Positions 22,401 through 31,252 of a stretch of DNA of 64,000 bases are shown piece after piece (within the stretch, counting starts at the first letter, position 1; the number at the start of each line of letters is the position of its first letter). The DNA lies in the NCBI GenBank assembly GCA_905221615.1, contig CAJNDT010000313.1:1-64000 (forward strand), written 5' to 3'. Made by a program: the position numbers and the translations under genes. The notes below the pieces were generated by a model. It was given only the letters and a program-made list of their open reading frames with translations. It was not told the DNA's origin and made no database searches. Source of the stretch: Symbiodinium sp. CCMP2592 (taxonomy: Eukaryota; Sar; Dinophyceae; Suessiales; Symbiodiniaceae).

Positions 22401-25400
22401 AGAGAGTTTGTGAAGGTGCACTTGAAAGGCATCGCCTGAGAAAATACAGGGCAGACGACTTGTGGTTTGCAAAGTGAATGTCTGTTTGTGGAGAGTCGCT
22501 GTTGCATGTTCACAGCCTCCATCGAGTAAGTGACCGATGGGACTACGTGGCCGAGACGTGCCGGCCGCAAGACTTACCACCAACTTGAGCGCGCCTACAT
22601 GTTCCTGTGCTCAAGAGGGCCGAGTGAACGTGCACTGCGGCTGCGCCGAGATGTGCCGGTGCCGAAGGGTTTATACATCACATGCAAGATTGCTATGGCT
22701 TCTAGGTCTTGACTGGAATACAGGATGGAATGATGAATATGCGTTCAGTTGGGAAACACTGCTTCCTAAACTGCGTGCCTTCGTACGAGCCTGTGTTTCG
22801 GAATATCATCTTTTCGATAGCGCTGTGCCAGTACCGAGTTTAGCTGTTTTGAGCCGTGCCAGTGCCATGACCTCTCTTACCGAGAGCCGCGCGGCCTTCG
22901 AGGATCGTGCGGCCGAGGTCGGATTGTCTGCCGACGACATCGCGGCCCTCACTGGATCCGGCATCCACAGTCTAGCCCGTCTAGCTTTTGCGGCAGTGCC
23001 GCCAGGGGCTACGCCTTCCAATGATCAGGTCCGCGAGCTTTTTGGTACTCGAGTAATCAACGCTGGTGTCGTCGCTGCCACAAAGCGACTGATCTTTGAG
23101 GCTCACACGATGGTTGTTGCAGATCTTAAGCAGAAAGTTGAAAAAGGGGATGATCCAACATCCCAGCGACTGAATCCTGCTGAGCGCGAAGCTCGCATCA
23201 CAAGGCAGCGGGCCCGGCTCACAGGGTTAACGCACCGTGGAGTGGAAGAGGTCGCATTCGAGGCGTACAATTTGGTGTACGGCATGTTGCAACAAGACAC
23301 GCTTGTGTACCAGCATCCAAACAAATTCACCACGCGTCAGCATGAACTTCAGCTTAAGAAGGCGGTGAAGGAGGTTTCGTTGGATGGGAGTGGCTCCTTG
23401 ACAGTGCGAGACAAGCCGCAGCAGGCCACATGTGATACCCACGGAGAGCTGGAGCTGGTTCAAGCGCTCCGCCGAAGGGCGCTCGCATTCGACCTCGTAG
23501 GCTGCTGCTCTTACGATGCTATGAACATGTATCATAGCCTGCTAATCCAGCGAGTCCAGGACGCGCCGCCGCCTAACTACGCAAAGGTTAGTGTGGTTCA
23601 GGCACTCCGCGCTGACAGAGCGGCTTTCACGAGGATCGCTGAGAAGGTGCGTAGCCTGAAGACAGGCGCGGATGGGGTCCGTCCATTGGACCGTGCCTTC
23701 GAGAACATTCTCGATGACACACATGTCAGCTTTCATCTTCTGCCGCTTGCCATTCCCGAAAAACCTAAGCACCCGCCGCCTCCGCTCAAAAGGAAGGTCG
23801 AGGATCAGCAGGCCGATGACAAAGGGAATAAGCCAGGTAAGAAGGGCAAAGGCACAGGGAAAGGTAAGAAAGGTGGTGCTAGGCTGCGTGTGCCGAAGGA
23901 GTTGATTGGAAAGTGGAGCCAGAACAAAGATGGTGAACGCTTGTGCTGGGCATTTAATATGCAGTGCGGCTGTGGAGACGCCGCCCCGGGGAGTGCATGC
24001 TCGCGCGGGCTGCACTTATGCGCAGAGCCGGGATGCTTGCAGCCTCACTCTCTTCAGGAGCATCACAAGAAAAGCGGCGCTTGAGGGCCGGGGGCCCCTG
24101 AGCTTCGGACTGGGAAGGAGCGAGTGTCCTTCCTTGGACGTGCCACTGAACGTGTGGCCAAACTCAGCATCGCTGAAGCATTTTGCATTCAGGTTTGCTC
24201 AGGGGCCGGGAGGTTCACTGCGGCTCTTCGTGCATGTGGAATGAAAGATTCTTTTGCTGTGGATGCGCGGGTCGAGGGAGCTGTGTGTCCTATTGTATCA
24301 CTGGACCTTAGCACTGCTGAGGGCCAAAAACACTTCCTTTCGCTTCTTAATGAGCCTAACCTGGTCTATGTGCACATGTCACCGCCGGCTGGTACTGCCA
24401 CTCGCGGTGCCGGGCTTCGTGATGACTTGCATCCGCATGGGCTTCCTTCCTTGAGAGGTGCAGACAAAGTTCGGGTCAACCAGGCCAACCGCTTGTTCGA
24501 ATTTTGTGCTCGTGCCTGCAAGATAATGTACATGCGAGGGATTTTATTTTCAGTTGAAGGGCCTCTTCAGTCTTTTTTGTGGGCCACCAAGTGGTGGCGA
24601 GATTTCTTCACAGACGTACCAATTTTCGCCACAACCTTGCACCAGTGCATGTTTGGCCACTCCCGAAAGAAGGCGACCCTGTTGGTGCACACACTGCCTG
24701 CCTTCCTTTGCCTTCAACGCACTTGCGACGGCAAGCATTCGCACGCTTCTTGGGATTTCGCTAAGTCCTCTGCCGAGCTTAGTTATCCTTGGGCTCTCGC
24801 ACGAGAGATGTCCACTTTGCTGCGAAAACAATTGCTTGATCTGGGTTGTGCCGACGCGCCGCAGTCCTTGCACGAGCTTGATAACCTAGTGACCGGAGCC
24901 CGCGTGTATTCCGGAGTTCAGGCCAGCAAACGCGTCTTGCCATTGGTCTCAGAGTTCAAAAACCGGGTCATGGTTTCAGGGTGTTGCGATCCCGCTTGTG
25001 TCAGTGGCCTTGAGCGCCGGAAAGTCCTAACGGAGGATTGGACTCCCCCTGCCGGGTCCACTCTGTCGGTGGACCTGCTCTCCATTCCTGCTGGAAGCAA
25101 GGTCCTTAGCATCTCCACACAAGGGGTGCAGCCAGATGCCGAAGGGGTACATAGTCATCCTGAGGTTAGTCCCGCTTGGGTTCCTTTGCCGCCTGCTCCC
25201 TTTTGTCCTAAGCCTCAGGTAGGTTTAGCGAGTTCGGGAGTGTTGGCGCAACCACCGCCTGCCGATGCGCAGAAATGTGAACATCTAGCTTACGAAATTA
25301 TGTCGCGCCGCCAGCCTGGTGAGCTCACGGCCGATGACATGTTCGAAGTCCTGTCACAGACACCCGAAGTCCTTCCAGCCAGGGCCCGAGGTATCCAAAC

Positions 25401-28400
25401 GGAGGACTCGCACCAGTGGTTCTCCGGAGGCTACAGCCATGGTCCAATGGTCGGTGTCCGAAACTCAACTCTGCGCTGCCCTTGGACCACCGCCTTGGCA
25501 TGCCGGTATGTACGCGAGCAAGCTCCGTGGCACAGGTTTGGAGCGATAGCATTCACGGTGAACCTTTTGGCTGAGCCACATGTGGATGCTCATAACGACC
25601 CTAGCTCTAACAACCTTGTGCTGCCTATTACGTCGTTCAAACGAGGTGGCCTGTGGCTTGCTGACAAAGCAGGCAGCTCGCCGAGGACCATAGACGGCAC
25701 ACGAGTGATGGGCACGGTGCTTTCCTTTGACGGCGGGGGAATTTGCTTCAACCCACGTGTGCCTCATGCGACTGAGCGCTGGGAAGGAGATCGTGCTGTA
25801 CTAGTTGCATTCCTCCCGGGAGGTTTGGACGAGCTCGAGCAATGTGACCGGGCGATCATGGACGAGCTCGGCTTCGTCACATCTGCTTGTGCCACTACCA
25901 ATGCAGCCTCACAGCCCGTGAAGTTTACAGCTGAGTTTGGTGTCAGGTGGTCGCCCGAGGAGTTCGTCGAGCAGGCGTGCAATGTTGAACACCCCAGCAG
26001 CCTTTCGAACCTGCTCCCAGCAGACCTTGAAACCGCTGTTCGTAAAAACTTTGAGTTGGGCGAGCACGCATTGGGGCAGCATCGGACCGAGCTGATCAGA
26101 AAGTGGATTGCACGGGCGAACTCCCTCGTTGGTGAAGAGGATGCGCTGCGAAAGGGAATGTCCGATAACCGGCGTCACATCCTTGCACAAAAACGCCTGA
26201 TCCTGTTCAGGACCCTTCTTGAGGATGCCGAGCACGCTGACCAAGGCCTCTTCAACGACTTAGTGCAAGGGTTCGACCTAGTTGGTAAGTTGCCTGAAAG
26301 TGGATTCTTCAAGAAGAAATTCAGACCAGCCAGCATGCTCGAAGCAGACTTGCGACAAGGTGCTGATCGTGCAAGGGAAGCCACTCTGGCGACTGTTGGG
26401 CCAGCGGATGATCCTGTCATCGACGAAGGTGTGCTGCAAGCGACCCTTAAGGAAGTAAACGCCGGTGTAGTCGAGGGACCCATAGACCCCAGCACGCTTC
26501 CTGAGGGAGCCACGCTTACCCGCCGTTTTGGTGTGGTTCAGGGAGAGGTTGATGGCGCGCCCAAGGTGCGGCCAATCGATAATTATAGGGCCTCTAGAGT
26601 TAATGCTGCCGTGACGCAATCGGAGCAAGTCACGGTCCACACTCTTGACGTGGTGGCGGGCATGATTTCGTCTTGGCTAGCCCGCGCCAAGGCCCATCGT
26701 GTCCGGTCTGCGATGAATGCCAAAACGTGGGACCTTAAGGCTGCGTATAAACAACTGCCTCTCAGTGACACCGCATTTGCTCGAGATGCCTACTTCGTGA
26801 TCTACGACCCAAGGAGCCAGAAGCCCGCTGTGTTCAAGCAGCGGGCTCTCCCTTTCGGATCGCGAGCTTCAGTTACGGCGTTCATCAGATGCGCAGTGGC
26901 CGTCTGGACGGTAGCAGTCAAGTTGCTGTTCCTAGTTTGGTCCGTCTATTTCGACGACTACCTTAGCATCGCCCGCAGCAGCGAAGCAAAGCACGTCGAG
27001 CTGGTAATCAGTGTGTATTTTAGGCTCCTTGGGTGGAAGGTTTCCACCGATAAGCTTCTCCCCTATTCCACTTGCTGTAAGGTGTTAGGGATTGAGCTTG
27101 ATGTGGGAAACGCCATTCGGGGTTACGCCTTGTTGAAGAATACCCTGAAACGCCGAAACGAAATCATTGCTTCTCTTGAAGAGGTTCTCGCTCGGGGCAG
27201 CATTGACGCGACGACGCTTGAAAAGATTCGAGGGCGAGCCCAGTTCGCAAGTGGCCAGTTGTTCGGCAGACTGGCGCGGCAGGCGCTTCACTGTTTGTCG
27301 GACAAGCCTTCGAAGAGCTTCTGTGTGTCCGAGCGCTTCAGGTGGGGTGCCACTCACCTTGTAGAGCTTTTGCAGAGTGGTTGCTCCAGAGTCGTTTCTA
27401 GGGACTTAGGTGATAACCGCCTTGTTTTTGTAGACGCTTCCTTCGAGCCGTCCGGGCACAGTGGGCTTGGAGGCGTCTGCTACGATGCCGACGGGAGAAT
27501 CTTAAGTTGGTTTGGGGCGACCGTCCCTAGTGACTTGATTAAGGTTCTGCTGAGTTGCTTCGGGCGCGACAGAGAGACAGTGATCTTTGAGCTAGAAGCT
27601 CTTGCAGTGGTAGTGGCACTTGAGCTTTTTAAATGTCACCTGTCTCAGAGGAACGTTGTAGTGTACACGGACAACTCAGGTGTGCACGGCGCGTTCGTGA
27701 AGTGCTGGTCAGAAAACCCAGTAGGCAGTGCGATGGCTTTCCTGGCAGCCAAGCGTGAGTTTGACTTACAGGCCTTCTTTTACTACGACCGTGTGCCGTC
27801 GCACAGCAACCCAGCTGATGCGCCTTCTCGAGGTGTGTACTCAATGGGCCAGGATCTCCGTGCCGAATGTTCGGCAGACGTTCTGACGGAGACCCTTAAG
27901 TGCGCCCTCAGTACATAGCCACGTTTTTCAGGGGCGGCCAACGTGGGCACTCGTCTCCCCAGTCTGTGAAAAAAGAGAGTGGCGCGTCTTCGACTGCATA
28001 TGAATGTATATTTGATTGACGATTCTTTTTATATTCCGAAAGATATTGGAGTCTGTGTTTCACATATCAATTCGTTTAATTTCTCACGCCCGGTGTTTTG
28101 CACAAAGGGAAAATAAGAACTATCTCCGCGCGTGCACGGATGAGTTTTTATTTTCCCTGCAAAACAAATTTATTTCGCTTTCGAAATAAATTAGGGCATG
28201 TGTGTGACTGTCTCATGTGAGCTATGTTAAGAGTGTTTCTCACGAAACATTTCTGCTCAAGGGAGAGGTGGGTGGGACCCCCAAAGTTTTGTAGAATTTT
28301 TCGTCCCGCCCGCCCAAGTCCCATCGTTCGGAGAGGTGCTCCAACGTGGTCTCACAGAGAAAGTGCTCTCGCTGGAACGTGCCGTAGTTTCCTTTAATTT

Positions 28401-30501
28401 GCGAACCGTTGCCCTGGGCCCTAAGCCCGGCCAACGTGGGCACTCGTCTCCCCAGTCTGTGAAAAAAGAGAGTGGCGCGTCTTCGACTGCATATGAATGT
28501 ATATTTGATTGACGATTCTTTTTATATTCCGAAAGATATTGGAGTCTGTGTTTCACATATCAATTCGTTTAATTTCTCACGCCCGGTGTTTTGCACAAAG
28601 GGAAAATAAGAGCCGGATTTGCTTGTGTTGATAGATACCCTCGTCCATTTGCTCTTCGAATAGAGCAAGAATTGCACTGTCCAAAGATTGAATATCGGAA
28701 GCTCTTCCTCTCATCTTGGGGAATCCTTTTTTTGGTTGTATCATTGTAAGTTTCAGAAGTCGCTGGCGGAATGTGTATCTGGTTTCGTTGTCTCGCTGGT
28801 ACTTCTTGATGAAGGAGTCGCAGTATTTCAAATTCGCCAAGATACTCCCACCCAAACAATCGTGGACCACGATGCTGAGCACGGAGCCATAAAAAAACTG
28901 TATCCACCCCAAAAACATACAATGCATATAGTCCATCGTGATACAAAGTCCCGAAAAGCCAGGTAAAGAATACAGCTGGCATGATGGATTCCAGTGGGAT
29001 CTCCAGTTGGTGGTGGTGAGGCACGAGGCTTGCCACGGCGAATTTGCACGATTGTCCATCCATGTTAGTGGTCCTTTGAAGGCGGCCCGACAAAGAGCAC
29101 AAGGTTTGCTGTGATTGCTCCATCGTGGAACCTCCAGCCATTTCGCATAATAATCCAAGTCGCCAGCCATTTGAACCAGGACACCATAATATCCTCCGCA
29201 TAGGTCGGTTCCCGCTCGTTCGCCCTCCTTTGTACTGGCCCCATACCTCTGTGCCGTGTAACAAACATTTTCTTACTTGTGAGACAGGTTCATATATATC
29301 TACATATATATATCTACATGTGGTGAGAGGGTTTTTTACGTATACTGTGTGGTGATTTTTCTCACATCCGGTTCGTGCTGCTTTGGGATTCCACGGGTCC
29401 GTGGTTTTGTGGCTTATATATGTTTATACGATATTATATACTGTGTATATATATATATATATATCATCACCATCAAGGAAGCTGTTGGGTTAGGGTTGGA
29501 TTTGAGAACAGGGCTCTCATACATAGGGTGTGTATGTATATAGTCACATATCTAAAACAGGACCCACATCATAAAAAATCAAGAAAGACAAAAAGGCTTA
29601 CAGCTTATAGGGTTCCCACAGGGTCCTAAAATGTAAGGGTTTCCAGATTTCTGGCACATGTGTACATATACAACAACACACCAGGCTGCTTCTTGCCTTG
29701 CCAATCCCGAGCAGGCCATTTACCGGTGTAAAGAATGTTGAAAGACCAATACATCACTTGCCAAAAAGTTTCCATTGTCCCAGCCCCCTCGCCGCCAGCC
29801 GGAATAATGAACTTCTCAAAAACGCCCCAAATGTAGAGGTTGCAATCGGCAGCAGATCGGCCGGCCGCTGTGGCCATCAGCGATACCCATGAAAAAGCCA
29901 AAACACTGCGAGCCCATATCTTGCCCACTCCAAAAACAGGAACTTCGTCGCCGTGTATGCAAAGGGGAATAGCCCTTTGCATCCAATTAGCTCGCGATTT
30001 TACCGCATGATTTGACATGCAAGGGTGTCCATTGAACGATCTCCAAAACCGAGGCAAAGCCTCCGCATCAGGCAACACAGAAGTAATCCATCCAGTCGTC
30101 GTCTTCCAAAGGTGGTGCATAATCTCGTGCGGAAGCAATATCATGGAAGTCGCCGTGCCTTCGACTTGTCCTGCTAAGGGGATATTAAATTCTGTCGGCA
30201 TCGGAAGATTGGACTGCTGGGCCAAGTGGTTGTCAATAGAAGATTGCAAATTTTTTCCATGCTTCACCTTGCTGAGCCTGTCCAAATCAGGAAGAATTTT
30301 CCCGTCCCTTGCATTTCTAATATCGGCAGCCGCTGCAACTGCAATTGCATGAATCATAGAGGCCGACAGGAGGCCTTGTGCCAAATACGTCATCAGCAAA
30401 TCGTGCAAAGAACTTGAGGTGGACTTCTCACTCACCGCCTGGCCCAATCTCTGTTGGACCCCACCCTTTCGTCGCTTTCGCTCGGGCCCTGCATCCTCCA
30501 T
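19456..30501 (-). CDS. Gene A: DDE transposase-like protein, split by a retrotransposon
   Basis: Inferred exons are 30501-29680 and 29248-28611, the latter continuing at 19849-19456 once the nested element (with one AAG) is removed; 618 codons. The intron is GT-AG (donor GGT|GTGTTG, acceptor CACAG|AGG) and keeps frame. Motifs: IPLCIHGDEVPVFG (D185), SKPCALCRA (a CxxC), CITMDYMHCMFLGW (D380, matching the DYMH....G block of CACTA/TNP2-like transposases) and VWCYKGETTMHRL (E575). A D-D-E triad is therefore plausible but rests on pattern only. Upstream ATG 30,549 is in frame but sits in an intron-like, A/T-rich run; MEDAGPERKRRKGG at 30,501 is the better start. This protein family seems repeated in dinoflagellates. 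The insertion falls in codon 488 and inactivates the gene here. Confidence 0.6.
19850..20040 (+). repeat. Split direct repeat A1
   Basis: 191 bp starting AAGAACTATCTCCGCGCG and ending AATTTTTCGTC. Identical to A2 at 28115-28305. It contains CTTTCGAAATAAATTAGG, and a TTTCGAAA palindrome-like core that may form structure. Confidence 0.95.
20041..20283 (+). other. Leader of the tyrosine-recombinase element
   Basis: Non-coding stretch between A1 and the first ATG (20,284). The recombinase frame is open back to 20,230 but without an ATG. No promoter could be recognised. Confidence 0.4.
20284..22413 (+). CDS. Tyrosine recombinase of the DIRS-type element
   Basis: 709 codons from ATG 20,284. The N-terminal third is acidic and unrecognised. 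A core-binding-like helical region follows (about 140-290), then the catalytic domain: FSRSRISDLRKVK (R341), TRSHKT (K374), GHSLKSTTLTWA (H464-x-x-K467, with Lys where Arg is usual), LQLGHHATG (H489/H490) and HTYGRDYLAP (nucleophile probably Y500). The C-terminal 190 residues are Asp/Ser-rich, with a short Cys pair (CKTCEG). It should integrate the circular cDNA. In DIRS, PAT and Ngaro elements the recombinase normally comes last or in the middle; here it comes first. Intact. Confidence 0.88.
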   Translation: MELCDKSCQEETEATSMALPEDIDLLEDDVQEASVEKLSHEASLRMSVAIQDAGLGLGRCVIDTKLPWELPGLELVFGSRASVLPKASDAILPQAVPFPVRESVEEASSSRDCAHRAKKARASVTLGACFRDVVNFNLVETDAALEEVKWTRALEMWLFVIMEDSSCSAIGSRISRKNGADAMKCLRELFGKKASSTVAKRGSAMQKFVVWVHKACPGECALPITSKRVDDYIEQLQEAKVRPGSFTSFTEAVNFSVHVVGLPFDCDGSLRNPFSGKQLFSPWARGAVALEIQKKSERRQSAVLTTDSVLYLEAFLSDEDEDLVDRYAAGCMLFGLFSRSRISDLRKVKDWILDFDCLQSHGQGFLECSTRSHKTEKDVAAIGLAMPLVAPAVGLGKVSWAVTFSKVASAVGLGFVGRPEGPLLPAPDVTGGWLSRSVTTSEAGAWLCKILDKGGQPSQGITGHSLKSTTLTWACKFGFDKYSRLQLGHHATGEGTLHTYGRDYLAPALRRYDEMLAAIRNGTFFPDLTRSGRVRGTAQVPKVEVSDDEVPDPGLTSFASEGSFEAIGVASAGEKSDEDQVAAPTDHELSSSDSSSSQDEVVAGRDHPDLDNDEMACAVARPKPSWEPGYVMYKHVRTQVVHLCAQGSSTGVFACGRKVTSDFKEVAQTKFLSFRKCKTCEGAKPLRDPGALAEAVNAMMQRKSAAESL
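22867..24084 (+). CDS. Gag-like protein of the DIRS-type element
   Basis: 405 codons from ATG 22,867; the frame is open back to 22,537, but the earlier part is Cys-rich and less protein-like. The N-terminal 250 residues are helical and Ala/Leu-rich (capsid-like position). A Lys/Gly-rich basic stretch follows (KGKGTGKGKKGG). The end reads LCWAFNMQCGC...CSRGLHLCAEPGCLQPH, a CCCH-type zinc finger as found in gag proteins of this group. The frame ends at TGA 24,082-24,084; the next codons continue in the same frame into pol without a stop. Confidence 0.72.
   Translation: MTSLTESRAAFEDRAAEVGLSADDIAALTGSGIHSLARLAFAAVPPGATPSNDQVRELFGTRVINAGVVAATKRLIFEAHTMVVADLKQKVEKGDDPTSQRLNPAEREARITRQRARLTGLTHRGVEEVAFEAYNLVYGMLQQDTLVYQHPNKFTTRQHELQLKKAVKEVSLDGSGSLTVRDKPQQATCDTHGELELVQALRRRALAFDLVGCCSYDAMNMYHSLLIQRVQDAPPPNYAKVSVVQALRADRAAFTRIAEKVRSLKTGADGVRPLDRAFENILDDTHVSFHLLPLAIPEKPKHPPPPLKRKVEDQQADDKGNKPGKKGKGTGKGKKGGARLRVPKELIGKWSQNKDGERLCWAFNMQCGCGDAAPGSACSRGLHLCAEPGCLQPHSLQEHHKKSGA
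24082..24100 (+). promoter_or_regulatory. Candidate stop-codon readthrough site between gag and pol
   Basis: The gag stop TGA is followed directly by GGGCCGGGGGCCCC, which can fold into a GC stem (GGGCC with GGCCC). Pol is in the same frame, open from 24,085, and has no ATG until M53. Readthrough of a single stop with downstream structure is an established gag-pol strategy (murine leukaemia virus). Its use here is inferred. Confidence 0.5.
24085..27918 (+). CDS. Pol of the DIRS-type element: MTase-like, dioxygenase-like, RT, RNase H
   Basis: 1,277 sense codons counted from the first codon after the gag TGA. Residues 33-253 resemble the methyltransferase domain of DIRS elements: QVCSGAGRFTAAL (SAM-binding motif I-like) and VHMSPPAGTATRGAG, where a Cys would be expected in a C5-MTase. 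Residues 448-583 are dioxygenase-like: CPW 465-467, H499-x-D501, H561, R570. RT is at 813-1013: KVRPIDNYR, TWDLKAAYKQ (D883) and YFDDYL (D957, D958). RNase H is at 1108-1248: FVDASFE (D1117), FELEAL (E1171), YTDNSG (D1196) and PADAPSR (D1245). All RT and RNase H catalytic residues are present. There is no independent start codon near the 5' end, so expression probably depends on the upstream frame. Confidence 0.88.
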   Translation, partial: GPGAPELRTGKERVSFLGRATERVAKLSIAEAFCIQVCSGAGRFTAALRACGMKDSFAVDARVEGAVCPIVSLDLSTAEGQKHFLSLLNEPNLVYVHMSPPAGTATRGAGLRDDLHPHGLPSLRGADKVRVNQANRLFEFCARACKIMYMRGILFSVEGPLQSFLWATKWWRDFFTDVPIFATTLHQCMFGHSRKKATLLVHTLPAFLCLQRTCDGKHSHASWDFAKSSAELSYPWALAREMSTLLRKQLLDLGCADAPQSLHELDNLVTGARVYSGVQASKRVLPLVSEFKNRVMVSGCCDPACVSGLERRKVLTEDWTPPAGSTLSVDLLSIPAGSKVLSISTQGVQPDAEGVHSHPEVSPAWVPLPPAPFCPKPQVGLASSGVLAQPPPADAQKCEHLAYEIMSRRQPGELTADDMFEVLSQTPEVLPARARGIQTEDSHQWFSGGYSHGPMVGVRNSTLRCPWTTALACRYVREQAPWHRFGAIAFTVNLLAEPHVDAHNDPSSNNLVLPITSFKRGGLWLADKAGSSPRTIDGTRVMGTVLSFDGGGICFNPRVPHATERWEGDRAVLVAFLPGGLDELEQCDRAIMDELGFVTSACATTNAASQPVKFTAEFGVRWSPEEFVEQACNVEHPSSLSNLLPADLETAVRKNFELGEHALGQHRTELIRKWIARANSLVGEEDALRKGMSDNRRHILAQKRLILFRTLLEDAEHADQGLFNDLVQGFDLVGKLPESGFFKKKFRPASMLEADLRQGADRAREATLATVGPADDPVIDEGVLQATLKEVNAGVVEGPIDPSTLPEGATLTRRFGVVQGEVDGAPKVRPIDNYRASRVNAAVTQSEQVTVHTLDVVAGMISSWLARAKAHRVRSAMNAKTWDLKAAYKQLPLSDTAFARDAYFVIYDPRSQKPAVFKQRALPFGSRASVTAFIRCAVAVWTVAVKLLFLVWSVYFDDYLSIARSSEAKHVELVISVYFRLLGWKVSTDKLLPYSTCCKVLGIELDVGNAIRGYALLKNTLKRRNEIIASLEEVLARGSIDATTLEKIRGRAQFASGQLFGRLARQALHCLSDKPSKSFCVSERFRWGATHLVELLQSGCSRVVSRDLGDNRLVFVDASFEPSGHSGLGGVCYDADGRILSWFGATVPSDLIKVLLSCFGRDRETVIFELEALAVVVALELFKCHLSQRNVVVYTDNSGVHGAFVKCWSENPVGSAMAFLAAKREFDLQAFFYYDRVPSHSNPADAPSRGVYSMGQDLRAECSADVLTETLKCALST
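27935..28117 (+). repeat. Split direct repeat B1
   Basis: 183 bp from CGGCCAACGTGGGCACTC to GGGAAAATAAG. Identical to B2 at 28428-28610. Its last three bases, AAG, are also the first three of A2, so B1 and A2 are fused as expected of a circle junction copy. Confidence 0.95.
28115..28305 (+). repeat. Split direct repeat A2
   Basis: Second copy of the 191-bp A repeat, fused to the end of B1. A 122-bp unique spacer (28306-28427) separates it from B2. Confidence 0.95.
28428..28610 (+). repeat. Split direct repeat B2
   Basis: Second copy of the 183-bp B repeat, forming the right end of the element. Its terminal AAG matches the AAG at the left junction (19850-19852). Host gene A coding resumes at 28,611. 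Confidence 0.95.
29249..29679 (-). other. Gene A intron
   Basis: 431 nt, GT-AG, phase 0 on the minus strand. It contains (TA)n at about 29,446-29,463 and stretches rich in TATATG, but no open reading frame of interest. Confidence 0.6.
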
Positions 30502-31252
30502 GGTACCTTCTCTCCATATATAAATAAACAGAACAGCACCTTTATGCAAAGTTGGTGTTTGTTGCCAGCTGAACTTTTGTGCCTTATTTCATACAGTGGT
30601 TTGTTCGCTATAGCCATAAAACATTTTATAAGGACGGGACACACATGGTCAGACACACCGAGCATTGAGGCTGAGGCTTGTGAGCAAGTTATACATATAT
30701 GTGTGGGCACCAAATATACTATACAAACAACAACAGAAAGCTTTTGCCCCAACCCCGCAAAACCCAAACCCCCTAAACCACACGGTCCACTGCCCCTCAA
30801 TCTGGACGAAACAAATCTTGTGAGGGTTTATATATAAGGTTCAGGATTTAAGGGTTTATAGAGGGTTCAGGGTTTGGGGTTACGAAGGTTGTGTTGTGAG
30901 CTTCACAGGGTTTTGGAGGTATGGACTTTCATGGTTGATTCAATGCTTGAGGTTCGGAGGTATAGCTTTACACATGTGTGCACTCACACATGCAAAGCAG
31001 GCTACAACAACACCATCGGTGTTATATATACTCTAAAATTGAAGCTGAAAGTCACGAAGACCAACACCCCAACATGATTCAAAAGGTTATAGTTATACAC
31101 GTCGTTGCTCACATGTAAAAATCACCAGAAAAGCGCCAAATCTCAAGCTCTCATCATCGCCGTTGCTTTTTTCTCTCATCGCCAAAACTCAGAATCGCCG
31201 TTTGCACCACATAGAGGCGACAGCTCCGGAACTGCACACATTCAAAATCTGT
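30502..31252. other. Gene B-gene A intergenic region
   Basis: Non-coding, with GGGTTTA/GGGTTCAGGG words around 30,820-30,880 and A/T-rich tracts. A promoter for gene A is expected here, but none could be recognised. Confidence 0.4.

Larger units (their letters stand above)
19850..28610 (+). mobile_element. Complete tyrosine-recombinase retrotransposon with split direct repeats
   Basis: The structure is A1 (19850-20040), ORFs, B1 (27935-28117), A2 (28115-28305), a 122-bp spacer, B2 (28428-28610). A1 and A2 (191 bp) and B1 and B2 (183 bp) are identical by eye. This split-direct-repeat layout is diagnostic of PAT/Ngaro-type members of the DIRS order, which integrate through a circular intermediate. 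The only sequence shared at both junctions is AAG. Joining 19,849 to 28,611 with one AAG restores an uninterrupted host frame, which fixes the boundaries to the base. Three long intact ORFs and identical repeats argue for a recent, possibly active copy. Confidence 0.93.

Noticed and set aside
22414..22536. Readthrough from the recombinase ORF into gag
   Set aside because: Although both are in the same frame, further in-frame stops (e.g. at 22,423 and 22,528) lie between them.
24085..27918. Classical DIRS-1 with inverted terminal repeats
   Set aside because: The terminal repeats are direct and split (A1...B1A2...B2). No inverted termini or internal complementary region were seen, so it is PAT/Ngaro-like.
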